Of a stretch of 8,029 bases of DNA, positions 1-5,179 are shown piece after piece. The DNA is from Comamonadaceae bacterium (GTDB lineage Bacteria > Pseudomonadota > Gammaproteobacteria > Burkholderiales > Burkholderiaceae_C). The notes under the pieces are model-generated. The model ran no database searches and was not told where the DNA came from. It worked only from the letters and a program-made list of their open reading frames with translations. The DNA is taken from the NCBI GenBank assembly GCA_947478935.1, contig CANJXV010000108.1, forward strand, positions 1 through 8,029, given 5' to 3'. The stretch's first letter is position 1. Each line of letters opens with the position of its first letter. The position numbers were made by a program, and so were the translations under genes.

Positions 1-626
1 AACACCCGCAGGCCCTGGAGCCCGGCAAGGTATATACCGTGAAAATCCAATTGGATGATGTGGCCTACCGCATACCCAAAGGGCATAAGCTACGGGTATC
101 GCTGTCCACCAGCTACTGGCCGCTAATTTGGCCGGCGCCGACCCCCGTGACGCTCAATGTGCGTACCGGCGCCAGCCACCTAGACTTGCCAGTACGGGCC
201 AAAGTGCGGGGCGAAAATGCGCCGCGTTTTGAGCCAGCAGAGGCGGCGCCCGCAGTGCGTCTCAAGACGCTGGATGCGCCTTGGAACAAACGGGAAGTAA
301 CAACAGACCAAGCCACAGGCGAGCGGCGTATGGTGATTGAAGACGACTTTGGTCGCATCACCAACCTGGAACATGGCCTGACGACCTGGGGACGCGGACG
401 CGAGCGCTACAGCATATTGCCCGACGACCCTTTATCGGCCCGCCAGGAATGCCACTGGAGCATGGAAACTTCGCGCGGCGATTGGGTCACGCGTACCGAA
501 ACCTATAGCAGCATGACGGCTAGCGCCACGCATTTCCGCATCACCGGCAAGCTGGAAGCTTTTGAGGGCGACAAGCAAATTTTGGTGCGGCACTGGGATA
601 AGAAAGTCAAGCGGCGCTTGCTCTAA
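1..626 (+). CDS. CocE/NonD-family hydrolase, C-terminal part (5' end outside window)
   Basis: The frame is open from the window edge (first full codon at base 3) to TAA at 624-626, giving about 207 residues. The start lies upstream; the GTG at 39 is internal. The stretch beginning EPGKVYTVKIQLDDVAYRIP, followed by KGHKLRVSLSTSYWP and a PAPTPVTLNV segment, is typical of the jelly-roll C-terminal domain (X-Pro dipeptidyl-peptidase C-terminal type) of CocE/NonD serine hydrolases. That domain packs against an alpha/beta-hydrolase domain carrying the Ser-Asp-His triad, which is not in the window, so the substrate cannot be judged; family members act on acyl esters or proline-containing peptides. 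About 125 further residues follow, ending in a basic KKVKRRLL tail. The gene converges on the small lipoprotein gene at 691-852. Family confidence is fairly high; exact function is unknown. Confidence 0.8.
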   Translation, partial: HPQALEPGKVYTVKIQLDDVAYRIPKGHKLRVSLSTSYWPLIWPAPTPVTLNVRTGASHLDLPVRAKVRGENAPRFEPAEAAPAVRLKTLDAPWNKREVTTDQATGERRMVIEDDFGRITNLEHGLTTWGRGRERYSILPDDPLSARQECHWSMETSRGDWVTRTETYSSMTASATHFRITGKLEAFEGDKQILVRHWDKKVKRRLL

Positions 627-635
627 CGCAAGCGC
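614..635 (+). terminator. Perfect hairpin around the stop codon of the hydrolase gene
   Basis: GCGCTTGC (614-621) and GCAAGCGC (628-635) form a perfect 8-bp stem with a 6-base loop, TCTAAC, that contains the TAA stop codon. No T-run follows, so it is not a classical intrinsic terminator. It could be a 3'-end stabilising structure or assist termination between two convergent genes. Confidence 0.35.
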
Positions 636-690
636 GGCATGCGCTGGATGGTTGCACCCGACCGGCACCAGGCCGGGCGGAGTTGCGCGA

Positions 691-852
691 TTATTTTTTC
701 TCGGCGGGGGTAAAAATGCCCTTGACCACGTCACCGGCCTTGGAGGCAGTATTGGAAACCGTAGTCCCTAGATCAGTTATGGTGGCGCAACCGTTTAAGG
801 TCAGTATCAACATAGCTGCACCGGCAATTTTCAAGAAAGCATTGAAGTTCAT
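691..852 (-). CDS. Small lipoprotein (53 aa), entericidin-like size and architecture
   Basis: A 53-residue frame with start ATG at 852 and stop TAA at 691-693. The N-terminus is MNFNAFLKIAGAAMLILTLN, a short lysine-containing n-region and a hydrophobic core, followed directly by G21-C22. LNGC is an acceptable though not perfect lipobox, so Cys22 is the predicted lipidated residue. The mature part is only about 32 residues (ATITDLGTTVSNTASKAGDV and a basic KK end) and looks like one amphipathic helix. An AGGA at 862-865 lies 9 bases before this ATG but only 3 before the alternative ATG at 858, so I chose 852. Size, lipobox and helical tail recall entericidin-type lipoproteins, but I see no clear signature motif. 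Function is unknown. It is short enough to be missed by automatic calling. Confidence 0.7.
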   Translation of the reverse strand: MNFNAFLKIAGAAMLILTLNGCATITDLGTTVSNTASKAGDVVKGIFTPAEKK

Positions 853-934
853 CGTCATCCATCCTGTTAGGGCATTGTGTTATCACGGACTGGAGAGCCT
901 GGCGGCACATCGCAAATTCCGAACGAAGTCTCTA

Positions 935-951
935 AACGGCACAAGGCCGTT
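935..951 (-). terminator. Small hairpin downstream of the 88-aa lipoprotein gene
   Basis: AACGGC (935-940) and GCCGTT (946-951) form a perfect 6-bp stem with a 5-base loop, about 75 bases beyond the stop of the minus-strand gene at 1024-1290. On the minus strand it is followed only by TTTAG-like sequence, so it is a weak terminator candidate. The surrounding gap (859-1023) shows no other convincing gene or promoter. Confidence 0.3.
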
Positions 952-1023
952 CCCCCACTATAAAGGCAAGACACGATCCTGGACAAAAATATCCGTTCAG
1001 GCAGGGAAAAAGTGGATGATCCC

Positions 1024-1290
1024 TCATTGGCCGCCCGCTTCCTGAGCGCACCACCCGCGCGCCTTGGCCTCGAAATCGCTGCGGGTTTGCCCCGTCGCCT
1101 CTGAAATGCGCCAGGGCGTTTTTTCGGAGTGCGCGTCCCACACCTTGAGCCGGGATTTGACGCAGCGGTCGACAGGGGATTCCTCGCAGGCGGCCAGGCT
1201 CAGACAGGCCAAGGCACAGACAGACCAATGCGTGCTGCGCAGTGCCTTTGCAAACCTAATCTGCCAATTACTTTTAGCTATGGTCAACAC
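1024..1290 (-). CDS. Hypothetical small lipoprotein (88 aa)
   Basis: An 88-residue frame from GTG at 1290 to TGA at 1024. The N-terminus has a long basic region (KSNWQIRFAKALRSTHW), then a hydrophobic core ending in the good lipobox LAAC, with the lipidated Cys at residue 35. The mature part of about 54 residues starts EESPVDRCVKSRLKVWDAHS and contains two further cysteines (in DRCVK and GWCAQ), which could form a disulfide in the periplasm. A GGGGA at 1294-1298 precedes the start. Its spacing is short for GTG 1290 and better for TTG 1287, so either may be used. The consistent signal peptide and lipobox argue that this is the coding strand, rather than the overlapping plus-strand frames. I do not recognise the family. 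Confidence 0.7.
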   Translation of the reverse strand: MLTIAKSNWQIRFAKALRSTHWSVCALACLSLAACEESPVDRCVKSRLKVWDAHSEKTPWRISEATGQTRSDFEAKARGWCAQEAGGQ

Positions 1291-1348
1291 CTATCCCCGT
1301 TCTGGTCGGCAATTTCGCAATTGCACAATAAGGGCCTAATATAGTAAC

Positions 1349-1395
1349 TCTCCACCCATTAAGCTTGAATTTAACAAATGCGCCATTAGTGGAGA
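1349..1395 (+). promoter_or_regulatory. Inverted repeat in the leader of the 29-aa gene that includes its Shine-Dalgarno
   Basis: TCTCCAC (1349-1355) is a perfect 7-base complement of GTGGAGA (1389-1395). The right arm contains the GGAG (1391-1394) that is the ribosome binding site of the gene starting at 1402. If both arms are transcribed, the stem would hide the site. The 33-base loop holds a three-codon reading frame (ATG 1378 to TAG 1387-1389) in phase with the main gene, and two copies of CCATTA (1356-1361, 1383-1388). A -10-like TATAGT lies at 1340-1345, but no good -35 is visible and a start from it would begin at or inside the left arm. Regulation is inferred. Confidence 0.35.
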
Positions 1396-1401
1396 AACTT
1401 C

Positions 1402-1491
1402 ATGATCAAAACGGTAATCACAGTTCTCGCCGTATGGCTTGCAGCCATGTGCCTGCTGTTCTTTTTTCTGGTGGTTTTGGGCAACATGTAA
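1402..1491 (+). CDS. 29-aa single-span membrane protein, unknown function
   Basis: ATG at 1402 and TAA at 1489-1491 give 29 residues: MIKTVITVLAVWLAAMCLLF, then FFLVVLGNM. A single Lys near the start is followed by about 22 hydrophobic residues, which fits an inner-membrane small protein with its N-terminus inside. A GGAG at 1391-1394 lies 7 bases before the ATG, which is close to ideal and the main reason to believe it is translated. It is divergent from the 88-aa lipoprotein gene (111 bases between starts) and convergent with the tRNA-Thr gene, and belongs to no visible operon. Possible roles include a regulatory subunit of a membrane complex or a type I toxin-like peptide. I recognise no family; it differs from CydX. 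The frame is too short for coding statistics. Confidence 0.55.
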   Translation: MIKTVITVLAVWLAAMCLLFFFLVVLGNM

Positions 1492-1524
1492 GGCGCAATA
1501 CAAGTTGCGGAAAGTTTTAAACCC

Positions 1525-1560
1525 AAAAAAAGCCAGCGATCGCAACGCGATGCTGGCTTT
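1525..1560 (-). terminator. Rho-independent terminator of tRNA-Thr
   Basis: Read on the minus strand, AAAGCCAGC-ATCGC, a GTT loop and GCGAT-C-GCTGGCTTT form a 14-bp stem interrupted by one bulged C, followed by an uninterrupted T-run (A-run on the plus strand at 1525-1531). It begins about 5 bases after the CCA end of the tRNA. On the plus strand the stem is followed by only three Ts and then C, so it would end the 29-aa gene's transcript less efficiently. Confidence 0.92.
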
Positions 1561-1565
1561 CAACA

Positions 1566-1641
1566 TGGTGCCGATTATCGGATTCGAACTGATGACCTAC
1601 CGCTTACAAGGCGGTTGCTCTACCAACTGAGCTAAATCGGC
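1566..1641 (-). tRNA. tRNA-Thr (anticodon UGU)
   Basis: The minus strand gives a complete 76-nt cloverleaf: acceptor GCCGATT/AATCGGC (7 bp), D-arm GCTC/GAGC, anticodon stem ACCGC/GCGGT with loop CTTGTAA, giving anticodon TGT (plus-strand ACA at 1606-1608), variable AGGTC, T-loop TTCGAAT, discriminator A and an encoded CCA (1566-1568). It reads ACA and other ACN threonine codons. The fourth T-stem pair is an A-C mismatch; I recall the same in E. coli tRNA-Thr(UGU), so I do not read it as decay. It lies downstream of sspB on the same strand but has its own promoter candidate and terminator. Confidence 0.97.
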
Positions 1642-1650
1642 ACGGACGCG

Positions 1651-1656
1651 ATTCTA
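1651..1656 (-). promoter_or_regulatory. Candidate -10 box of tRNA-Thr
   Basis: On the minus strand TAGAAT (5 of 6 to TATAAT) ends 9 bases before the tRNA 5' end and is followed by a GC-rich CGCGTCC stretch, like the discriminator of stringently controlled stable-RNA promoters. No convincing -35 is seen at 16-18 bases, so this is tentative. Confidence 0.4.
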
Positions 1657-1673
1657 ACGTAGGCCCGACAGGC

Positions 1674-1706
1674 AAAGTGCCCTTCAAACCAATGCGCAAT
1701 GGGCAC
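1674..1706 (-). terminator. Weak hairpin after sspB
   Basis: On the minus strand GTGCCC (1706-1701) pairs with GGGCAC (1682-1677) across an 18-base loop, followed by only TTT. The long loop and short T-run make it a poor terminator, so sspB transcripts could run into the tRNA gene. Confidence 0.25.
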
Positions 1707-1719
1707 CAATAGCGCCGCT

Positions 1720-2229
1720 TTATTTGATGCGCGTGAGTGCCGGGCGCGGGCTGCTGCCAGCGGGCTTGTGTTCAACACGCGCATCCTCGCCAGCTTGCCC
1801 CGGCGTGGGTTTGATCGAAGAAGTACTTGTTTGCACACCACTCAAGACCGGCGCTGCTGCCACAGGCTGCACGGGCGCAGTAGCGTCGGACTTGGTCACC
1901 GTAACATCTAAGGGAAAGGTCATACCCTGCCCGTTTTCGCGCGCGTAAATGGCCGACACGCGACCCATGGGTACGCTGATGTCGCGCGCCACGCCACCAA
2001 ATCGCGCTTTGAAATCAATGTAGTCATTGCCCAGCACGAGGCTGCTGGTCGCACCCATGCTGATATTGAGCACGATTTCGCCATCACGCACAAATTCTGT
2101 AGGTACACGCACGCTCGCGTCCACCGACACCACGATAAACGGCGTGAGTTGGTTATCCACACACCAGTCGTACATGGCGCGAACCATGTAAGGGCGCGTA
2201 GAACTTACGATGGGGGTTTGGGACACCAC
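1720..2229 (-). CDS. sspB: ClpXP protease specificity-enhancing factor SspB
   Basis: 169 residues, from GTG 2229 to TAA 1720. SspB is a cytoplasmic adaptor that binds ssrA-tagged proteins from stalled ribosomes and tethers them to ClpX. The N-terminal fold (about residues 8-110) is recognisable from STRPYMVRAMYDWCVDNQLT, NISMGATSSLVL and FGGVARDISVPMGRVSAIYA. Residues 111-160 are a low-complexity Ala/Pro/Ser/Thr linker. The extreme C-terminus, PRPALTRIK, matches the conserved ClpX-docking tail of the family, so the adaptor is complete. AAGGAG at 2235-2240 sits 5 bases before GTG 2229 and 8 before a second GTG at 2226; either may be the start. The gene follows sspA after 29 bases, and the two are almost certainly cotranscribed. 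Confidence 0.96.
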   Translation of the reverse strand: MVSQTPIVSSTRPYMVRAMYDWCVDNQLTPFIVVSVDASVRVPTEFVRDGEIVLNISMGATSSLVLGNDYIDFKARFGGVARDISVPMGRVSAIYARENGQGMTFPLDVTVTKSDATAPVQPVAAAPVLSGVQTSTSSIKPTPGQAGEDARVEHKPAGSSPRPALTRIK

Positions 2230-2258
2230 TAGCGCTCCTTGGGCTGCTTTGCCAAGCT

Positions 2259-2870
2259 TTATTTGCGCATGACCTTTTCGGAGGGCGTCAGCGCTTCAAT
2301 ATAAGCGGGGCGCGAAAAAATGCGCTCGGCATATTTCAGCAAAGGCGCAGCGTTTTTGCTCAGGTCGATGCCGTAATACTCCAAACGCCACAAAAGCGGC
2401 GCAATGGCCACGTCCAGCATCGAAAAGCTTTCGCCCATCATGAATTTGTTTTTCAGGAACACGGGAGCCAGCTGGGTCAAACGATCCCGGATATGAGCGC
2501 GCGCTTTGTCCAGGGTTTTGTCATTATTTTTGCTGCTTCGCGATTCGAGCGTCGTGACATGCACAAAAAGTTCTTTCTCAAAATTGAGCAGGAACAAGCG
2601 CACGCGGGCACGGTCCACCGGATCCCCGGGCATTAATTGGGGATGCGGGAAGCGCTCGTCGATGTACTCGTTAATGATGTTGGACTCGTACAAAATCAGG
2701 TCGCGCTCGACCAAAATCGGCACCTGACCATACGGGTTCATCACATTGATATCTTCGGGCTTGTTGTACAAGTCGACGTCACGGATTTCAAAGTCCATGC
2801 CTTTTTCAAAAAGCACAAAACGGCAGCGGTGAGAAAAAGGGCAGGTTGTTCCTGAATACAGCACCATCAT
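2259..2870 (-). CDS. sspA: Stringent starvation protein A, GST-fold RNA polymerase-associated regulator
   Basis: 203 residues, from ATG 2870 (a second ATG follows at once) to TAA 2259. SspA binds RNA polymerase and alters transcription in stationary phase, starvation and acid stress; it is a glutathione S-transferase homologue usually without GST activity. Visible are the thioredoxin-like N-terminal domain (about 1-78) with YSGTTCPFSHRCRF, NPYGQVPIL (cis-Pro51) and YESNIINEYID, then the surface motif PHP (75-77) known to matter in E. coli SspA. The all-helical domain (about 85-203) includes MMGESFSMLDVAIAPLLWRL. Length is normal for the family. AGGAG at 2880-2884 lies 9 bases before ATG 2870. 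It follows petC on the same strand, the usual order in beta- and gammaproteobacteria, but a strong terminator separates them. Confidence 0.97.
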   Translation of the reverse strand: MMVLYSGTTCPFSHRCRFVLFEKGMDFEIRDVDLYNKPEDINVMNPYGQVPILVERDLILYESNIINEYIDERFPHPQLMPGDPVDRARVRLFLLNFEKELFVHVTTLESRSSKNNDKTLDKARAHIRDRLTQLAPVFLKNKFMMGESFSMLDVAIAPLLWRLEYYGIDLSKNAAPLLKYAERIFSRPAYIEALTPSEKVMRK

Positions 2871-2884
2871 GGCGGGAGACTCCT

Positions 2885-2924
2885 AAAAATTAAAAAGAGT
2901 GGGTGCGCTTTGCAGACCCACTCT
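2885..2924 (-). terminator. Intrinsic terminator between petC and sspA
   Basis: On the minus strand AGAGTGGGT and ACCCACTCT make a perfect 9-bp stem (2916-2924 with 2896-2904) around an 11-base loop, followed by a T-rich tract TTTTTAATTTTT that ends next to the AGGAG of sspA. It has the form of a rho-independent terminator and should reduce read-through from petABC into sspAB. Confidence 0.85.
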
Positions 2925-2932
2925 GACAGGCA

Positions 2933-2953
2933 CCGGTCTGACGATCAAACCGG
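2933..2953 (-). repeat. Second hairpin in the petC-sspA spacer
   Basis: CCGGTTTGA and TCAGACCGG (minus strand) form a 9-bp stem with one G-U pair and a 3-base loop, 19 bases after the petC stop and 8 bases before the terminator stem. No T-run follows. It may protect the petC mRNA 3' end or pause polymerase ahead of the terminator. Confidence 0.5.
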
Positions 2954-2972
2954 CACGCATTGCTTATTCGAA

Positions 2973-3728
2973 TTACTTCACGTCTTTCCAGAACGCTGCA
3001 TTCAAGCGCCAAGTAAACACGGTCATCACGGTGAGGAAGATCAAAACCCACACGCCAACCTGCACACGCTTGCTTTGAGAAGGCTCGGACATCCACTGCA
3101 GATAACCCACCAGGTCGCCCACCATATGGTCGTACTCCAGCGGGGTCATCTTGCCGGGGCTGACTTGTTCCCAGCCCTTAAAGATTTCGGTCTCGTGTCC
3201 ATGAACTTCTTCTTTGGCATACACCGGCGCCCGCTTACCCTGCAATTCCCACAGTACGTGGGGCATGCCTACGTTGGGGAAAGCCAGGTTGTTCCAACCA
3301 GTGGCCTTACTTTCGTCCGGGTAGTAACTGCGCAAATAGGTGTAAAGGTAATCTGCACCGCTGCCCTGGCCCGAAGAGCGCGACCGGGCGATCACGGTCA
3401 AGTCCGGTGGGTTGCCGCCAAACCATTCTTTGGCCTGGCGCGGGTCGATAGCCACCTTCATGGTCTCGCCCACTTTATCGGTGGTGAACAGCAGGTTGTC
3501 TTTGATCTGCTGCTCGGTAAGGCCGATGTCTTTCAGGCGGTTAAAACGCATGTAAGCCGCTGCGTGGCAGTTAAGGCAGTAGTTAACAAACACTTTGGCG
3601 CCATTTTGCAAGGCGCCCATGTCGTTCAGATTGTTGGGCGCTTTATCCCAGGCGATGCCGCCGGTGTTGGCCTGAACGCCCGACACCAAAGCCAATGCAG
3701 TCAAAAAGCTGAGTACAAATTTTTTCAT
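2973..3728 (-). CDS. petC: Ubiquinol-cytochrome c reductase, cytochrome c1 subunit
   Basis: 251 residues from ATG 3728 to TAA 2973. Cytochrome c1 carries the covalent c-type heme of the bc1 complex and passes electrons from the Rieske protein to soluble cytochrome c in the periplasm. The signal peptide is MKKFVLSFLTALALVSGVQA with probable cleavage after residue 20. The heme site is CLNCH (51-55), and Met155 in PNVGMPHVLW is the likely axial ligand. A C-terminal membrane anchor spans about 223-240, ending WRLNAAFWKDVK. I chose ATG 3728 because GGAG at 3738-3741 is 9 bases upstream and the signal peptide begins there. An in-frame ATG at 3767 would add 13 residues, overlap petB and spoil the signal peptide. 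It lies 16 bases after petB in the same operon. Confidence 0.97.
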   Translation of the reverse strand: MKKFVLSFLTALALVSGVQANTGGIAWDKAPNNLNDMGALQNGAKVFVNYCLNCHAAAYMRFNRLKDIGLTEQQIKDNLLFTTDKVGETMKVAIDPRQAKEWFGGNPPDLTVIARSRSSGQGSGADYLYTYLRSYYPDESKATGWNNLAFPNVGMPHVLWELQGKRAPVYAKEEVHGHETEIFKGWEQVSPGKMTPLEYDHMVGDLVGYLQWMSEPSQSKRVQVGVWVLIFLTVMTVFTWRLNAAFWKDVK

Positions 3729-3744
3729 TTTCAATAACTCCAGC

Positions 3745-5157
3745 TTAATGGGCGGCGAAAACAACACGGCTAGGCACCGGCTTGGATTGACCGATCCGGC
3801 TCCACCAGGGCATCAGCAGGAAAAATCCGAAATAGAACAGAGTTCCGACCTGCGATACCCGCTCACCGATCTGTGACGGTGGCTGCACGCCCAAGTAGGC
3901 CAAGATGACGAAGTTAATGACAAAGATGCCATACATGTACTTGTGCCAATCGGGGCGGTAGCGGATGGATTTGACGTCGCAATTGTCCAGCCAAGGCAAG
4001 AAGAACAAAATCACCACCGCGCCACCCATGATCACCACGCCCCAGAATTTGGCGTCGGTGTTGAGCATCATGACGGTGACCACAGCCGCTGCACCGAGGG
4101 CAACCACTTTGAAGAGTGCAGCCAATTTGCCACGGGTCACAGCGAGTAACGCAGCAAGCCAGATACAGGCGATCAGCACATAAACCATTTCACCGGTGAT
4201 AGCGCGAAGCATCGAGTAGTAGGGCGTGAAGTACCAGACCGGTGCGATGTGCAAAGGCGTCTTAAGCGGGTCGGCCGGAATGAAGTTGTTGTACTCTAAG
4301 AAGTAGCCGCCAAATTCAGGCGCGAAGAAGATGATGGCGGTGAACACCATCAGGAACATGCTGACAGCAAAAATGTCATGCACCGTGTAATAGGGGTGGA
4401 ATGGGATGCCGTCTAGAGGTTTACCTTTAGCGTCCTTGGGGGCGTTGGGGCCTTTGATCTCGACGCCATCGGGGTTGTTGGAACCCACATCGTGCAAAGC
4501 CAGCAAATGCGCGACCACTAGGCCCAGCAGGACCAGCGGCACGGCGATGACGTGGAAGCTAAAGAAGCGATTGAGCGTCGCATCACCCACCACATAGTCA
4601 CCACGAATCAGCAGCGCGAGGTCCGGACCAACAAAGGGCACGGCGGCAAACAAGTTCACGATCACTTGCGCACCCCAGTAGCTCATCTGGCCCCAAGGCA
4701 GCAGGTAGCCCATAAACGCTTCGGCCATCAAGCACAAGAAGATGGCGCAACCGAAAAGCCAAACGAGTTCGCGCGGCTTACGGTAACTGCCATAAATAAG
4801 GCCACGAAACATATGCAAATACACCACGATAAAGAAGGCCGAGGCGCCAGTGGAGTGCATATAGCGGATCAACCAGCCCCATGGCACATCACGCATGATG
4901 TATTCGACCGATCCAAACGCCAGCGCGGCATCTGGTTTGTAATGCATGACCAGAAAAATTCCAGTGACGATCTGGATGACCAATACCATTATCGATAAGC
5001 CGCCGAAAATATAAAAAATATTGAAATTTTTGGGCGCGTAATATTCAGAAAGATGAACGCGATAAGCGTCAAACGCTGAGGGGAAACGGTTTTCAAGCCA
5101 GTTGCCTAATTTGGCACCGGCGGGCGCGTTGGGGGAAATTTCTTTGAATTCAGCCAT
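3745..5157 (-). CDS. petB: Ubiquinol-cytochrome c reductase, cytochrome b subunit
   Basis: 470 residues from ATG 5157 to TAA 3745; GGAG at 5164-5167 is 6 bases upstream. This is the membrane core of the bc1 complex, holding hemes bL and bH and the Qo and Qi quinone sites. About residues 1-225 contain helices A-D with heme ligand pairs H101/H115 (MHSTGASAFFIVVYLH) and H202/H217 (SFHVIAVP and VVAHLL), followed by HDVGSNNPDGVEIKGP. The C-terminal part contains the FHPYYTVHDIF segment, the Qo motif as PVWY (306-309), and further membrane helices. The helix D histidines are 15 apart, one more than in mitochondrial and Rhodobacter cytochrome b. The protein is a single full-length chain, not split as in b6f. 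petA lies 22 bases upstream. Confidence 0.98.
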   Translation of the reverse strand: MAEFKEISPNAPAGAKLGNWLENRFPSAFDAYRVHLSEYYAPKNFNIFYIFGGLSIMVLVIQIVTGIFLVMHYKPDAALAFGSVEYIMRDVPWGWLIRYMHSTGASAFFIVVYLHMFRGLIYGSYRKPRELVWLFGCAIFLCLMAEAFMGYLLPWGQMSYWGAQVIVNLFAAVPFVGPDLALLIRGDYVVGDATLNRFFSFHVIAVPLVLLGLVVAHLLALHDVGSNNPDGVEIKGPNAPKDAKGKPLDGIPFHPYYTVHDIFAVSMFLMVFTAIIFFAPEFGGYFLEYNNFIPADPLKTPLHIAPVWYFTPYYSMLRAITGEMVYVLIACIWLAALLAVTRGKLAALFKVVALGAAAVVTVMMLNTDAKFWGVVIMGGAVVILFFLPWLDNCDVKSIRYRPDWHKYMYGIFVINFVILAYLGVQPPSQIGERVSQVGTLFYFGFFLLMPWWSRIGQSKPVPSRVVFAAH

Positions 5158-5179
5158 GGTGTGCTCCGAAGGCGTAGGG

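Noticed and set aside
683..1045. Plus-strand open frames across 562-1045
   Set aside because: They run through the minus-strand lipoprotein gene, which has a signal peptide, lipobox and ribosome binding site, while these have neither domain nor initiation signals.
1317..1324. Palindrome GCAATTGC as an operator between the divergent small genes
   Set aside because: Eight bases, and an AT-rich core, are too little to claim a site; the nearby GCAATT repeat at 1309-1314 does not make a clear pattern.
1336..1630. Open frames on both strands across the tRNA-Thr gene and its terminator
   Set aside because: They translate through a clear tRNA and intrinsic terminator, so they are not genes.
1566..1641. 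tRNA-Thr 3' end as an integration (att) site
   Set aside because: tRNA ends are common integration sites, but there is no integrase, no second copy of the tRNA end and no foreign-looking sequence in the window.
2910..3737. Long plus-strand open frame (275 codons) opposite petC
   Set aside because: It is antisense to an unmistakable cytochrome c1, has His/Gln-rich composition without family features, and arises from the codon bias of the real gene.
3729..3767. Upstream ATG for petC at 3767
   Set aside because: It would overlap petB and put 13 residues before a perfect signal peptide. GGAG at 3738-3741 fits ATG 3728.
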